In this document: positions 47,307-55,885 of the stretch, piece after piece | Layout: each line of letters opens with the position of its first letter | Position numbering within the stretch: the stretch's first letter is position 1 | NCBI RefSeq assembly: GCF_038811545.1 | Contig: NZ_CP133319.1 | Coordinates: forward strand, 3,980,001 to 4,044,000 | Length of the DNA: 64,000 nucleotides | Direction: 5' to 3' | From: Rhodoligotrophos sp. CJ14 | GTDB lineage: Bacteria; Pseudomonadota; Alphaproteobacteria; Rhizobiales; Im1 | Notes under the pieces: model-generated | Seen by the model: only the letters and a program-made list of their open reading frames with translations | What the model was told of the DNA's origin: nothing | The model's database searches: none | Made by a program: the position numbers and the translations under genes

Positions 47307-48054
47307 ACGTACTTTCGAGCGTCACCGCAGCCTCGAGGATACCCTCGAACAGTGCCGCTGCCTTTACATTGATCTCTGGCAGCTCGGCCCCGATCTCAGC
47401 CGAAATCTGCTGCTCACCCTCGGGGCCCCGTGTTTTCTCGGCCAGCCGTTTGAAGGCCTTCATCGCGCTCCAGGCGGCGATGGTCTCCCGAGAGGCTTCC
47501 GCATGGAACTGCAGCCCGAAGGCATGCGGGCCGACTTGGATGGCCTGCACGGCACAAATTTCGGAGGAGGCAAGCACCTTTGCATCCGCTGGCGGGGTCT
47601 TGACCTCCGCCCCATGCCATTGCATCCACCGGCTCGTTGGGGGGAGGGTCGCAAAAGGCGGAGCCACACGTCCAGCCTCGGTGACACTGACCTCGTGCAG
47701 ACCGAACTCCACCTGCGCGCCCGGGCCGACCTCGCCGCCAAGCGCATCGGCGAGCAATTGATGGCCGAGGCAGATCCCGAGATAAGGCTTGCCAAGATCG
47801 CTCACCCAGTTGCGGATCGCCGCCTTCTCTGCGATGAGCCACGGGAACTTATCTTCCTGCCACACATCCTGGACCCCGCCCATGACCAGAAGCAGGTCAT
47901 AGTCCTGCAGCGCCGGTATCGCATCGCCGCGATAGAAATGGACCACGTCCCAGGACAGGCCGCGTGCCTTCATAAGATCCGCAAAGAGACCGGGTCCTTC
48001 CAGCTCCATATGCTGAAAGATGAGCACACGCGCTGGATGCTCTTCCTTTTTCAT
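47305..48054 (-). CDS. Class I glutamine amidotransferase-like protein
   Basis: A 249-residue GATase1-fold protein. The nucleophile Cys is in LGICLGHQLLADAL and the His-x-Glu in GLQFHAEAS, so the triad is complete. It is related to the glutaminase half of GMP synthase but has no synthase domain; similar proteins may hydrolyse gamma-glutamyl compounds. ATG overlaps the RNase T2 stop by four bases (ATGA), so the two are translationally coupled. Confidence 0.85.
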   Translation of the reverse strand: MKKEEHPARVLIFQHMELEGPGLFADLMKARGLSWDVVHFYRGDAIPALQDYDLLLVMGGVQDVWQEDKFPWLIAEKAAIRNWVSDLGKPYLGICLGHQLLADALGGEVGPGAQVEFGLHEVSVTEAGRVAPPFATLPPTSRWMQWHGAEVKTPPADAKVLASSEICAVQAIQVGPHAFGLQFHAEASRETIAAWSAMKAFKRLAEKTRGPEGEQQISAEIGAELPEINVKAAALFEGILEAAVTLEST

Positions 48055-48734
48055 TGCGGAGTCCTGGAGCGCACAGCGGGCAGGATCAGGTTTTCCGCCC
48101 GGCATTGGCGGCGGTCGTGCTGGCAGGACATGGGCTTACCGTCGGGTGTGTAGCAGAGCCGGATATTGCTGAGCCGGGCCTCATTCCGCCTGTTGCCGCA
48201 ATAGACCCCGATCATCGTCTCGTCGAGCCCGGGATTGGCCGCCACGAAATCGCTGCGCAGCTGATCCGGCGTCGTGATGATGTCCTCGCTCGGCGCCTGA
48301 TATTTCTCCGGAATGTTAAGCTGACCGAACAGGTTTCGAATGAGAGCGAAATAGTCGTCCTGCTCGAGATTTGAGCAGGTCCCATGCCGCCGCCATTCAT
48401 GGATGATCAGCCGTTTGGACGGCATGATGTCCAGCATGGATGCGATCGTCTCATCCGGAACCCAGCGCTCTGCTGGTTCGCAGAAATCGGGCCATCCCTT
48501 CTGATATTGCGGCCAAAGACCATGGACGATGAATGCATAGGGTCTTTCCCCATTGCATTGCGCCGTATCGCGCCGGCCGCTGCTGGTCGCGCAATAGCTC
48601 GGCGACCAGGACAGCACCAACAGATAATAGTCGAAATTCCCGGGGCTCTCGCCGCGCGCGAAGCTTGGAGATGGGTTAATGCTGATCGCAAGCAAGCCAA
48701 TGACGGCTGCCAGGTATCTCAAGAGACAGGTCAT
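48051..48734 (-). CDS. Ribonuclease T2 family protein
   Basis: A secreted or periplasmic endoribonuclease of 227 residues. A signal peptide covers 1-27 (LLRYLAAVIGLLAISINPSPSFA). The two conserved boxes are CAS I IVHGLWPQYQ with His71, and CAS II IIHEWRRHGTC with His112, Glu113 and His117, so all catalytic residues are present. Cysteines suited to disulfides are Cys48, Cys60, Cys85 and Cys120. It probably digests extracellular or periplasmic RNA. It is coupled to the amidotransferase downstream. Confidence 0.92.
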   Translation of the reverse strand: MTCLLRYLAAVIGLLAISINPSPSFARGESPGNFDYYLLVLSWSPSYCATSSGRRDTAQCNGERPYAFIVHGLWPQYQKGWPDFCEPAERWVPDETIASMLDIMPSKRLIIHEWRRHGTCSNLEQDDYFALIRNLFGQLNIPEKYQAPSEDIITTPDQLRSDFVAANPGLDETMIGVYCGNRRNEARLSNIRLCYTPDGKPMSCQHDRRQCRAENLILPAVRSRTPQ

Positions 48735-48846
48735 GGACAAACATCCCCAGAGGCGGGAGCTGGCCGGCGGGGGTCCGGGCACTGTCTGAACTATGATAGA
48801 AGCCCAACGCCGCCGCAAGTCGATTCAGGGCTGCGGCGGCGGGTTT

Positions 48847-49203
48847 TCAGGCATGTTGGTTGAGAGAATTTTCTCCTTCGGGATGTCCCGACATCCCGGC
48901 CGTTCGTCGGCGCTCGATCTCCCGGTTCACCCGCTTGACCGCCGCCGAGAGGATATCCCGTCGCATTTTGGACCCGGTCCCGTCCGCCTCCTGCGGTGCG
49001 CCGATCGCCTTGGGCTGGGCGACGCCCGGCTGCAGCAACTTACGGCTGTTCCCCGCGGTTTCCCTGATTTCCCGCAATCGCTTCCTCAGCTTGAGCAGAT
49101 CGGGGGATTGGACGTTCCGAAGTTCCGGGAAATGCGTTTTATCAAGGAGGCTGATCTCCTCCTCGGACAGATAGCGCCGTTCGGTTTTTCTGCTGCGGGC
49201 CAT
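48847..49203 (-). CDS. Small conserved basic helical protein, unknown function
   Basis: A 118-residue, highly charged protein starting MARSRKTERRYLSEEEISLL. It has LLKLRKRLREIRETAGNSRK and a second helix AAVKRVNREIERRRTA. No signal peptide, membrane segment or Cys is present. It may bind nucleic acid or act as a coiled-coil adaptor; similar short proteins occur widely in Hyphomicrobiales as unknowns. It is a lone gene between RNase T2 and UPF0114 genes. Confidence 0.6.
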   Translation of the reverse strand: MARSRKTERRYLSEEEISLLDKTHFPELRNVQSPDLLKLRKRLREIRETAGNSRKLLQPGVAQPKAIGAPQEADGTGSKMRRDILSAAVKRVNREIERRRTAGMSGHPEGENSLNQHA

Positions 49204-49429
49204 ATGCCTTCATCCTCCGGAATCGTAGGTGCCGCTCCGGCATTCTTGTTCCCGTGGGGCCGGTGCGCGTTCGACACTGCTAACGCCGCACGCGCGATGA
49301 AGTTGCGAAGCTGGGATCAGACCTTCGATCATGTCAGAGACGTGAGGGGAGGTTGCTTCGGTGTGCTTGGAATGGCTTGCGCAATGCCGTAGATAGGCAC
49401 TGCATTGTCCTAGCTATTTCGAGAGAGCC

Positions 49430-50044
49430 ATGTCCTATCCTGCTGGTGCCGGCGAGCTGCCGCGCCTTTCCCTGATGATTTTCGGGTCGCGATGGCTGCA
49501 GTTGCCACTCTATCTCGGCCTCATCGTTGCCCAGGTGATTTACGTCCTTCTGTTCATGAAGGAGCTTTGGCACCTGGTGATGCACGCCGCCGAATTCGGC
49601 GAACAGCAGATCATGCTCGTCGTCCTGGGCCTCATCGATGTCGTGATGATCTCAAACCTTCTGGTGATGGTCATCGTTGGCGGCTATGAGACCTTCGTCT
49701 CCCGGTTGAGGCTGCAAGGCCACCCGGACGAGCCGGAATGGCTGAGCCACGTCAATGCCGGCATTCTCAAGATCAAGCTCGCAATGGCGATCATCGGCAT
49801 CTCCTCGATTCACCTCCTGCGCACCTTCATCGAGGCCGGTAATCTCGGCAGCGAAGGCTCGCGCTACGCCGAGGCTGGCATTCTCTGGCAGACGCTCATC
49901 CATTGCGTGTTCATCCTGTCCGCGATCGGCATCGCCTTTGTCGAGCGCCTGTCGCATTTCGGGCCCGGCAAATACCACCACAAATCATCCTTGTCCGAAC
50001 AGGCCGCTCCCAGCGCTCCTACGCCAAGCCCGGCCGCACATTAA
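49430..50044 (+). CDS. UPF0114 / TIGR00645 family membrane protein
   Basis: A 204-residue inner-membrane protein of the YqhA family. About four helices are seen: LQLPLYLGLIVAQVIYVLLF, IMLVVLGLIDVVMISNLLVMVIVGGYETFVS (two parts), LAMAIIGISSIHLLRTFIEA and LIHCVFILSAIGIAFVE. The central VIVGGYETFVSRL motif is the family signature. Function is unknown. It ends in a Pro/Ala/Ser tail. Confidence 0.88.
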   Translation: MSYPAGAGELPRLSLMIFGSRWLQLPLYLGLIVAQVIYVLLFMKELWHLVMHAAEFGEQQIMLVVLGLIDVVMISNLLVMVIVGGYETFVSRLRLQGHPDEPEWLSHVNAGILKIKLAMAIIGISSIHLLRTFIEAGNLGSEGSRYAEAGILWQTLIHCVFILSAIGIAFVERLSHFGPGKYHHKSSLSEQAAPSAPTPSPAAH

Positions 50045-50151
50045 GGAGGGCGGCGTCCACCAGCAGCGCGCAGGAGGGAGCGGGACCTGTCGTGGGAACG
50101 GGTGCGGGTGCGCGCTCGTTGTGCTCCAGGAGCAAATCCTGCGAGGCAGTT

Positions 50152-50391
50152 ATGACGCGCATTACCTATGAAGTCGTCGAGCATGATGGCGGTTGGGCTT
50201 ATCGGCTCGGCGATGTCTATTCGGAAACCTTCGCCACCCGCGAGGAGGCCTTGGATGCCGCTCAGCGAGTGGCCCGCGAGCAGGAAATGCCGGGGCCGAG
50301 CGCAACCATCGAATACGAGGACAGCAAAGGCCGCTGGCATCAGGAGGAGGCCTCCGGCGACGATCGGCCTGAAACCGAAGTGAAGGCCTGA
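50152..50391 (+). CDS. DUF2188-like small protein
   Basis: A 79-residue protein starting MTRITYEVVEHDGGWAYRLG, with GAGG six bases upstream. The pattern (VxxHDGGWAYRLGDVYSETFATREEALDAA) fits the DUF2188 group: a beta hairpin, then the helix EALDAAQRVAREQEM. The family is found often with stress genes; here the neighbour is an SDR of the general-stress type. The role is unknown. Confidence 0.7.
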   Translation: MTRITYEVVEHDGGWAYRLGDVYSETFATREEALDAAQRVAREQEMPGPSATIEYEDSKGRWHQEEASGDDRPETEVKA

Positions 50392-50464
50392 GCCAAGTCG
50401 CAACCTTCTCCCATGGCTCCGTGTTCCCGACGCAAGACATTGCTCAGGACTCAAGGGATCAGCC

Positions 50465-51325
50465 ATGGACACGAATTTCCCGAAGCCGCCATTTGATACG
50501 CCTCAGCAGCCGGTGCCGGGGCTCACCGGCGCGATGAAGCCCAAGCCCGATCATGGCGAGACGAGCTATCGTGGATCGGGCCGGCTGAATGGCAAGGCCG
50601 CCATCATCACCGGCGGCGATTCCGGCATCGGCCGTGCCGTTGCCATCGCATTTGCCAGGGAGGGAGCGGACGTCCTCATCTCCTATCTGAACGAACATGA
50701 GGATGCGGAAGACACGGCCAAGCAGGTGGAAGCTTCAGGCCGGAAATGCCTCCTCGTGCCGGGCGACATCTCTGCCGCGGCGCACTGCCGTCGCATCATC
50801 GCCCAGGCGGCCGAAGCCTTTGGCCGCATCGATATCCTCGTCAACAATGCGGCCCATCAGATGAGCTTTTCATCTCTCGATGAGATCTCCGATGATGAAT
50901 GGGAGCGCACCTTCGCCATCAACATCTCGGCCATGTTCTATCTGGTGAAAGCGGCATTGCCCCACATGAAGCCGGGAGCCTCGATCATCAATACCGCGTC
51001 CATTAATGCCGACAGCCCGAACCCTGGTCTCTTGCCCTATGCAACGACCAAGGGAGCGATCCAGAACTTCACGGCCGGCCTTGCGCAATTGCTTGCTGAA
51101 AAGGGCATTCGCGCGAACGCCGTTGCGCCGGGCCCCATCTGGACACCGCTCATTCCCTCGACGATGCCGCCCGACAGCGTGAAGTCCTTCGGCAAGCAGG
51201 TTCCGATGCAGCGGCCGGGCCAGCCTGTCGAAGTGGCGCCCATCTATGTGATGCTGGCATCTGACGAGGCGAGCTATGTCTCGGGCGCCACTATTGCGGT
51301 CACCGGCGGCAAGCCAATCATCTAA
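50465..51325 (+). CDS. SDR family oxidoreductase (YghA/GsiB-neighbour type)
   Basis: A 286-residue short-chain dehydrogenase. The N-terminal 40 residues (PPFDTPQQPVPGLTGAMKPK) are an extension typical of the stress-related YghA/YdaD subgroup. The NAD(P) motif is ITGGDSGIGRAVAIAFAREG; NNAAHQ, the catalytic Ser in IINTASINA, and YATTK (YxxxK) are present. It probably oxidises or reduces an alcohol or sugar with NAD(P). In relatives it is often induced by osmotic or general stress. Confidence 0.9.
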   Translation: MDTNFPKPPFDTPQQPVPGLTGAMKPKPDHGETSYRGSGRLNGKAAIITGGDSGIGRAVAIAFAREGADVLISYLNEHEDAEDTAKQVEASGRKCLLVPGDISAAAHCRRIIAQAAEAFGRIDILVNNAAHQMSFSSLDEISDDEWERTFAINISAMFYLVKAALPHMKPGASIINTASINADSPNPGLLPYATTKGAIQNFTAGLAQLLAEKGIRANAVAPGPIWTPLIPSTMPPDSVKSFGKQVPMQRPGQPVEVAPIYVMLASDEASYVSGATIAVTGGKPII

Positions 51326-51411
51326 GTGTGCCTGCAAGGCGCTTCAGGAAGGATGGTGCATCCTTCGTTAGCTGAAGGTGAACAGAAGGCGCGCCAGGCC
51401 TGTCGAGCGTC

Positions 51412-52338
51412 TCAAGCCTTCACGCCTGTCTCGCGCAGGATGGCGATGAGGCTCGTTGCTGCCCGTGGCAGCGTTATCAGGCTCTCGCTCAACGGCTTGC
51501 CTTGGGTGAAGATCACCAGCGTGAATGGCGCCAACCCCGGCACCTCGATACGCGCCGCATCATGCCGCCGATAGCTTGCGCGCTCGTCCCCGGTCCAGCC
51601 GGTCCAGCCGGCCTTCGACCAGAGCTTGGCATCCTGTGGGAGATCCTGGCCGAAATAGCCGTTGATCTGCGCTGAAGGATGCGCCTCGACCCAAGCCCGG
51701 TCGAAGGGCCGTGACAGGAGGCTCCGCATTGCCTTGCGGCTGTCATCGCAGAAATGGGCATCATCGAAGATCGCGTGCATCAGCCGCGCCGTCGCATTGG
51801 TGGTCAGCGCATTATGCCCGAGCGCATCCACGAGCTGCCTCTCCCGGCCGTAGCGATCATCATCCATGTTCTTCTGCGCCACATTGATCGGCGTCATTTC
51901 CGGCCAACCGAAGCTGCGGATCCAGCGATTGGCCCAGCTGCGCTTGTCGATCCAATCATCCAGCGCTTGCCCCTCAAGCAGCGTATCGCCGGTCGTGCCC
52001 GTCACGAGATCGATGATGTAATTGGTCGCCGTGTTGCTCGACCATTTGATCATGTCATGAAGTGCCCTATCGAGCTCCGCATGCGGCTTGATCGCGCCCG
52101 TCTCTAGGCAATGATAGGCGGCGGCCATCCAGAAGATCTTGATCACCGAGCACGGATAGAACGGTTTATCGCCGTTATGCGCAAAGCCTTTGGGCGCGCC
52201 ACCCCGACTGGGATGCAAAAGCAGCGTGACGCAGAGCGTGTCCGCTGTAAGCCCGAGCTCTGCATTGTCTCTCAAGGTCGTTGCGACGAGCCGTTCGCCG
52301 ATCTCGGTGGTTGTCGGGTCCATTTCGAAGAACGCCAT
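51412..52338 (-). CDS. Class A beta-lactamase-fold serine hydrolase without signal peptide
   Basis: A 308-residue protein with the three penicillin-binding motifs: SxxK as SVIK (Ser64, Lys67), SxN as SSN (100-102) and KxG as KAG (242-244). There is no N-terminal signal or membrane anchor, so it would act in the cytoplasm, unlike true beta-lactamases. Cytoplasmic members of this fold hydrolyse esters or amides. The gap between motifs is longer than in TEM-type enzymes and I cannot locate a clear Glu166. It diverges from the peptide ABC importer. Confidence 0.75.
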   Translation of the reverse strand: MAFFEMDPTTTEIGERLVATTLRDNAELGLTADTLCVTLLLHPSRGGAPKGFAHNGDKPFYPCSVIKIFWMAAAYHCLETGAIKPHAELDRALHDMIKWSSNTATNYIIDLVTGTTGDTLLEGQALDDWIDKRSWANRWIRSFGWPEMTPINVAQKNMDDDRYGRERQLVDALGHNALTTNATARLMHAIFDDAHFCDDSRKAMRSLLSRPFDRAWVEAHPSAQINGYFGQDLPQDAKLWSKAGWTGWTGDERASYRRHDAARIEVPGLAPFTLVIFTQGKPLSESLITLPRAATSLIAILRETGVKA

Positions 52339-52450
52339 GGTTTAGCCATTGACTCCCAGTGTCGGTTGCACGTGAATGACCCAGCGCGTCTGAGTAAGGG
52401 GAACGGTTTACTCCATACGCCAAATTCGTCGATTTCGTCAGGAGACAAAA

Positions 52451-53962
52451 ATGAGAAAGCGCCTAAGCGCCGCAATTCTCGGCATCCTTATGGCGGCCGC
52501 AGCCCCATTGGCCACCATGGCACAGGATAGCTCCACCTTCCGACTGGGCATTTATCAGGATGCGCAGACCCTCGATCCGATTGCATCGAGCGACAACGGC
52601 TCGATCTGGGTGCAGCTGCTGATCTACGATACGCTGATCCGCCCGAGTAAGGATGGCACCCAGCTTGAGCCCGGCCTTGCCGAGAGCTGGACCTCCAATG
52701 CCGAGGGCACCGAGTTCACCTTCAAATTGCGCGATGCCAAGTTCTCGGACGGAACGCCGGTGACGGCGAACGACGTGATCGCCTCACTCAAGCGGGCGCA
52801 GGGTGATCAGTCCAATTGGAAGCGCTTTTTCGCGCCGATCACCAAGATGGAGGCGGTTGATGGGAAGACCGTGAAGCTGGGCCTCGACAAGCCCTTCACG
52901 CCGCTCCTCAACAACCTCGCCATGTTCAGCGCCTCGATCTTGCCTGCCAAGCAATTGGAGGAGAAGGGCGCCGCCTTCTTCGATGCGCCCATCGGCTCGG
53001 GCCCGTTCACCCTCAAGAACTGGGCGCGAGGCAACAAGATCGAGCTTGCCGCCAATCCGAACTACTGGCAGGCCGGCAAGCCGTCGGTGAAGCAGGCTGA
53101 CCTCATGATCATCGGCGAGGACAATAGCCGTGTGCTGCAATTGCAGGCCGGCCAGATCGACGCCATGCTCAACGTGCCGGTGAACCAGATGCAGTCGATC
53201 GGCAGCTCTGGCGACATTACCGCCAAGGTGGCCCCGGTATTCCGGATCGATTTCGTGCAGCTGAACAATCGCGAAAAGCCCTTCGATGATCCGCGCGTGC
53301 GCCAGGCCCTTAACTATGCGGTGGATAAAGAAGGCATCATCCAGGGCATTCTGTTCGGCACCGCGACCCCGGCCACCTCGTCGATGCCGGTGATGCGCTA
53401 TCACAACGAGGAGCTGAAGCCCTATGCCTATGATCCCGCCAAGGCGAAGGAGCTCTTGAAGGAGGCGGGCCTCGCCGATGGCTTCTCCACCAACATGCTG
53501 GTGACCTCTGGCGATGCCACGGCACAGCAGGTGGCCGCCGCCATTCAGGCCAATCTGCAGGAGGTGGGCGTCAAGGCTGAGCTGCAGCTCATCGAATCCG
53601 GCACCCAGTGGGACACCACCAAGAGCGGCAAATATCAGATGTCGCTCAGCTATGCGACAAGCGACACCATTGACCCCGACCAGCTGATCGGCTTTACCGC
53701 CGTCAATCCCGAGCGTGCCAATGCCTACCACACCGAGTGGAAGAACGAGCGTCTGAACGAGCTCTATGCACAGGAACGCGTGACGCCTGACGGCCCCGAG
53801 CGTGAGAAGATGTTCAAGGAGATGGAGCAGCTGGTCCATGACGGCGCCCCATACATCTTTCTCTATAACAAGGGCGCGACCTATGCCTTCCGCAACAATG
53901 TCGAAGGCTTCGAGGTGCTGCCCACGTCGAACTGGCGGCTTGAAGACGTCGTGGTGAAGTAA
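52451..53962 (+). CDS. ABC transporter substrate-binding protein, peptide/nickel family
   Basis: A 503-residue periplasmic binding protein (SBP family 5). The signal peptide covers 1-24 (ILGILMAAAAPLATMAQ). Family segments are QTLDPIASSDNGSIWVQLLIY, KFSDGTPVTANDVIASLKRA and DPRVRQALNYAVDKEGIIQGIL. It binds a peptide, opine or similar oligomer and delivers it to the two permeases downstream. GGAG precedes the ATG. The ligand cannot be read from sequence. Confidence 0.92.
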   Translation: MRKRLSAAILGILMAAAAPLATMAQDSSTFRLGIYQDAQTLDPIASSDNGSIWVQLLIYDTLIRPSKDGTQLEPGLAESWTSNAEGTEFTFKLRDAKFSDGTPVTANDVIASLKRAQGDQSNWKRFFAPITKMEAVDGKTVKLGLDKPFTPLLNNLAMFSASILPAKQLEEKGAAFFDAPIGSGPFTLKNWARGNKIELAANPNYWQAGKPSVKQADLMIIGEDNSRVLQLQAGQIDAMLNVPVNQMQSIGSSGDITAKVAPVFRIDFVQLNNREKPFDDPRVRQALNYAVDKEGIIQGILFGTATPATSSMPVMRYHNEELKPYAYDPAKAKELLKEAGLADGFSTNMLVTSGDATAQQVAAAIQANLQEVGVKAELQLIESGTQWDTTKSGKYQMSLSYATSDTIDPDQLIGFTAVNPERANAYHTEWKNERLNELYAQERVTPDGPEREKMFKEMEQLVHDGAPYIFLYNKGATYAFRNNVEGFEVLPTSNWRLEDVVVK

Positions 53963-53968
53963 CCGCAT

Positions 53969-53996
53969 CGGTTGGGAGCCTCGCCGGCTCCAACCG
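53969..53996 (+). terminator. Hairpin between binding-protein and permease genes
   Basis: CGGTTGG-AGCC pairs with GGCT-CCAACCG around a TCGCC loop, with one bulged G. It lies seven bases after the binding-protein stop. It has no T run, so it more likely protects the upstream mRNA or allows partial termination, giving more binding protein than permease. Confidence 0.6.
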
Positions 53997-54092
53997 AGAG
54001 GGCCCGCTTCCGAGCACCCAGTCCATAACGGCCTGTGCCGGGATGGACTGGCTTTGTTACGTTCCGAGCTGCGCCCGGAACTGGTGAACTCT

Positions 54093-55034
54093 ATGACTTT
54101 GCTCCTGTTTTTCTTGCGGCGTTTGATCCAGCTCCTGCCGGTGATGATCGGCATCACCATCGTCGCCTTCATTCTCTTGCGCATTCTACCGGGCGATCCG
54201 GCATCGCTGATGATCGGCGCCCGCGGCAGTGAGGCCGATGTTGAGGCTTTGCGCCAGCAGTTGGGTCTCAATGCGCCGCTCTGGCAGCAATATCTCACCT
54301 TTCTCGGCGATGTGCTCAACGGCTCCTTCGGCCAGTCTGTCGTGCAACGCCGGCCCGTATCCCTTGTGGTGGCGGAACGCTTATGGCCGACCATTGCGCT
54401 GGTCGCCTATGCCACCGTGCTCGCCATCATCATCACCCTGCCGCTCGCCACCATCTCGGCCATCAAGCGCAACTCGCTCATTGACTTCTCAATCCAGGCC
54501 GTATTCGTGGCGGTGATGTCGATGCCGGCCTTCTGGCTGGGTGTGTTGCTCATCCTGCTGCTCGGCATCAAGCTGCCACTGTTTCCCGTCGCGGGCTACG
54601 GAACCGGCTTTCTGGACCGGCTATGGCACCTGTTCCTGCCCGCCCTCGTGATCGCGCTGGGAACCTCGGCCCTCACCATCCGCAGCCTGCGCAGCAGCCT
54701 CATCGCCGTACGCTCTGCGGAATTTGTCGATACGGCCCGCTCCAAGGGCCTGAACGAAGGCGAGGTTCTGCGCCGGCACATCATGCGCAACTCGCTCATC
54801 AGCACGGTCTCGGTGCTCAGCGTGCATACGAGCTGGGTGATCGGCGGCACAGTGGTGATCGAGGCAGTCTTTGCTCTGCCTGGGCTGGGCAATCTGCTCG
54901 TCACCTCGGTATTTGCGCGCGACTACCCCGTCGTCCAGGGGCTGACCATCGTCTTCGCGTTGCTGGTGATGGCCATCAGCATCCTCACCGATTTGGCCTA
55001 TGCCGCCATCGACCCGCGGATCCGCCTGCAATGA
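54093..55034 (+). CDS. ABC transporter permease, DppB/OppB type
   Basis: A 313-residue inner-membrane protein starting MTLLLFFLRRLIQLLPVM. It has six helices and the DppB signature: helix 1 with ITIVAFILLRILPGDPASLM, the periplasmic RQQLGLNAPLWQQYLTFLGD, and the EAA loop (DTARSKGLNEGEVLRRHIMRNSL) that docks the ATPase. It pairs with the next gene's product to form the channel. Confidence 0.94.
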   Translation: MTLLLFFLRRLIQLLPVMIGITIVAFILLRILPGDPASLMIGARGSEADVEALRQQLGLNAPLWQQYLTFLGDVLNGSFGQSVVQRRPVSLVVAERLWPTIALVAYATVLAIIITLPLATISAIKRNSLIDFSIQAVFVAVMSMPAFWLGVLLILLLGIKLPLFPVAGYGTGFLDRLWHLFLPALVIALGTSALTIRSLRSSLIAVRSAEFVDTARSKGLNEGEVLRRHIMRNSLISTVSVLSVHTSWVIGGTVVIEAVFALPGLGNLLVTSVFARDYPVVQGLTIVFALLVMAISILTDLAYAAIDPRIRLQ

Positions 55035-55879
55035 CCATGACCACCACCGCTGCAGCCCCCGCGACGCGCAAGCGTCGGAAGCTCAATACACAGCTGGTCG
55101 CCGGCCTGATCATGCTGGCACTCCTGCTCGTTGCCGTCTGGGGCGCGCCGCTCTTCGTGCCCTATGATCCGCTGAAGGTGAACTTTGGCAGCGCCCTCAG
55201 GCCGCCCAGCCCCGAGCATTGGTTCGGCACCGACAATCTCGGTCGCGATATCCTCGCCCGCGTGCTTGCCGCCGGCAAAACCGACCTGCAGATCGCCGTT
55301 GTCTGTGTGGCGCTGCCCTTCTTTCTAGGCTCGATAGCAGGTGCAATTGCCGGCTATTTCGGCGGTGTGGTCGATCGCATCATCTCAGGGATTATCGATA
55401 TTCTCTGGGCCTTTCCGTTTTACGTGCTGGTCATCGCCATTGTCGGCACGCTAGGCCCGTCGACCGGCAATATCTATCTCGCCTTCACCCTGGTGGTCTG
55501 GATTTCCTTCGCGCGTATCGTGCGCGGCGAGGTCCTCGTCGTGCGCGAGACGGAATATGTGATGGCCGCCCGCATGCTGGGCTTCAGCCATGCGCGCATC
55601 ATCCTGCGTCACGTGCTGCCCAACGCGATCACCCCCGCCTTGGTCTATGCCATGGCCGATGTGGTGCTCACCATCCTGGCGATCACTTCCCTGAGCTTCT
55701 TAGGGCTTGGCGTTCAGCCGCCCACGCCGGAATGGGGCATCATGATCGCCGACGGCCGCAACTTCATCTTCAATGCGTGGTGGATGTCGACCTTCCCCGG
55801 GCTGGCCATCATCTACACCGGCATTGCCTTCACCCTGATCGGCGATGGGCTCGATACGGCCCTCCGCCCCAAAGGCTAA
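55031..55879 (+). CDS. ABC transporter permease, DppC/OppC type
   Basis: A 282-residue inner-membrane protein overlapping the previous gene by four bases (ATGA). The N-terminus has the DppC-type leader (ALRPPSPEHWFGTDNLGRDI), followed by five helices and the EAA loop around YVMAARMLGFSHARIILRHVLPN. The conserved SFLGLGVQPPTPEWGIMI is present near the end. A longer frame reaching back to 54623 runs inside the first permease and is not used. Confidence 0.94.
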   Translation: MTMTTTAAAPATRKRRKLNTQLVAGLIMLALLLVAVWGAPLFVPYDPLKVNFGSALRPPSPEHWFGTDNLGRDILARVLAAGKTDLQIAVVCVALPFFLGSIAGAIAGYFGGVVDRIISGIIDILWAFPFYVLVIAIVGTLGPSTGNIYLAFTLVVWISFARIVRGEVLVVRETEYVMAARMLGFSHARIILRHVLPNAITPALVYAMADVVLTILAITSLSFLGLGVQPPTPEWGIMIADGRNFIFNAWWMSTFPGLAIIYTGIAFTLIGDGLDTALRPKG

Positions 55880-55885
55880 GCGTTC

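Noticed and set aside
52784-54394. Long minus-strand frame opposite the binding protein and permease
   Set aside because: Antisense shadow; the plus-strand genes have strong motifs and the operon order fits.
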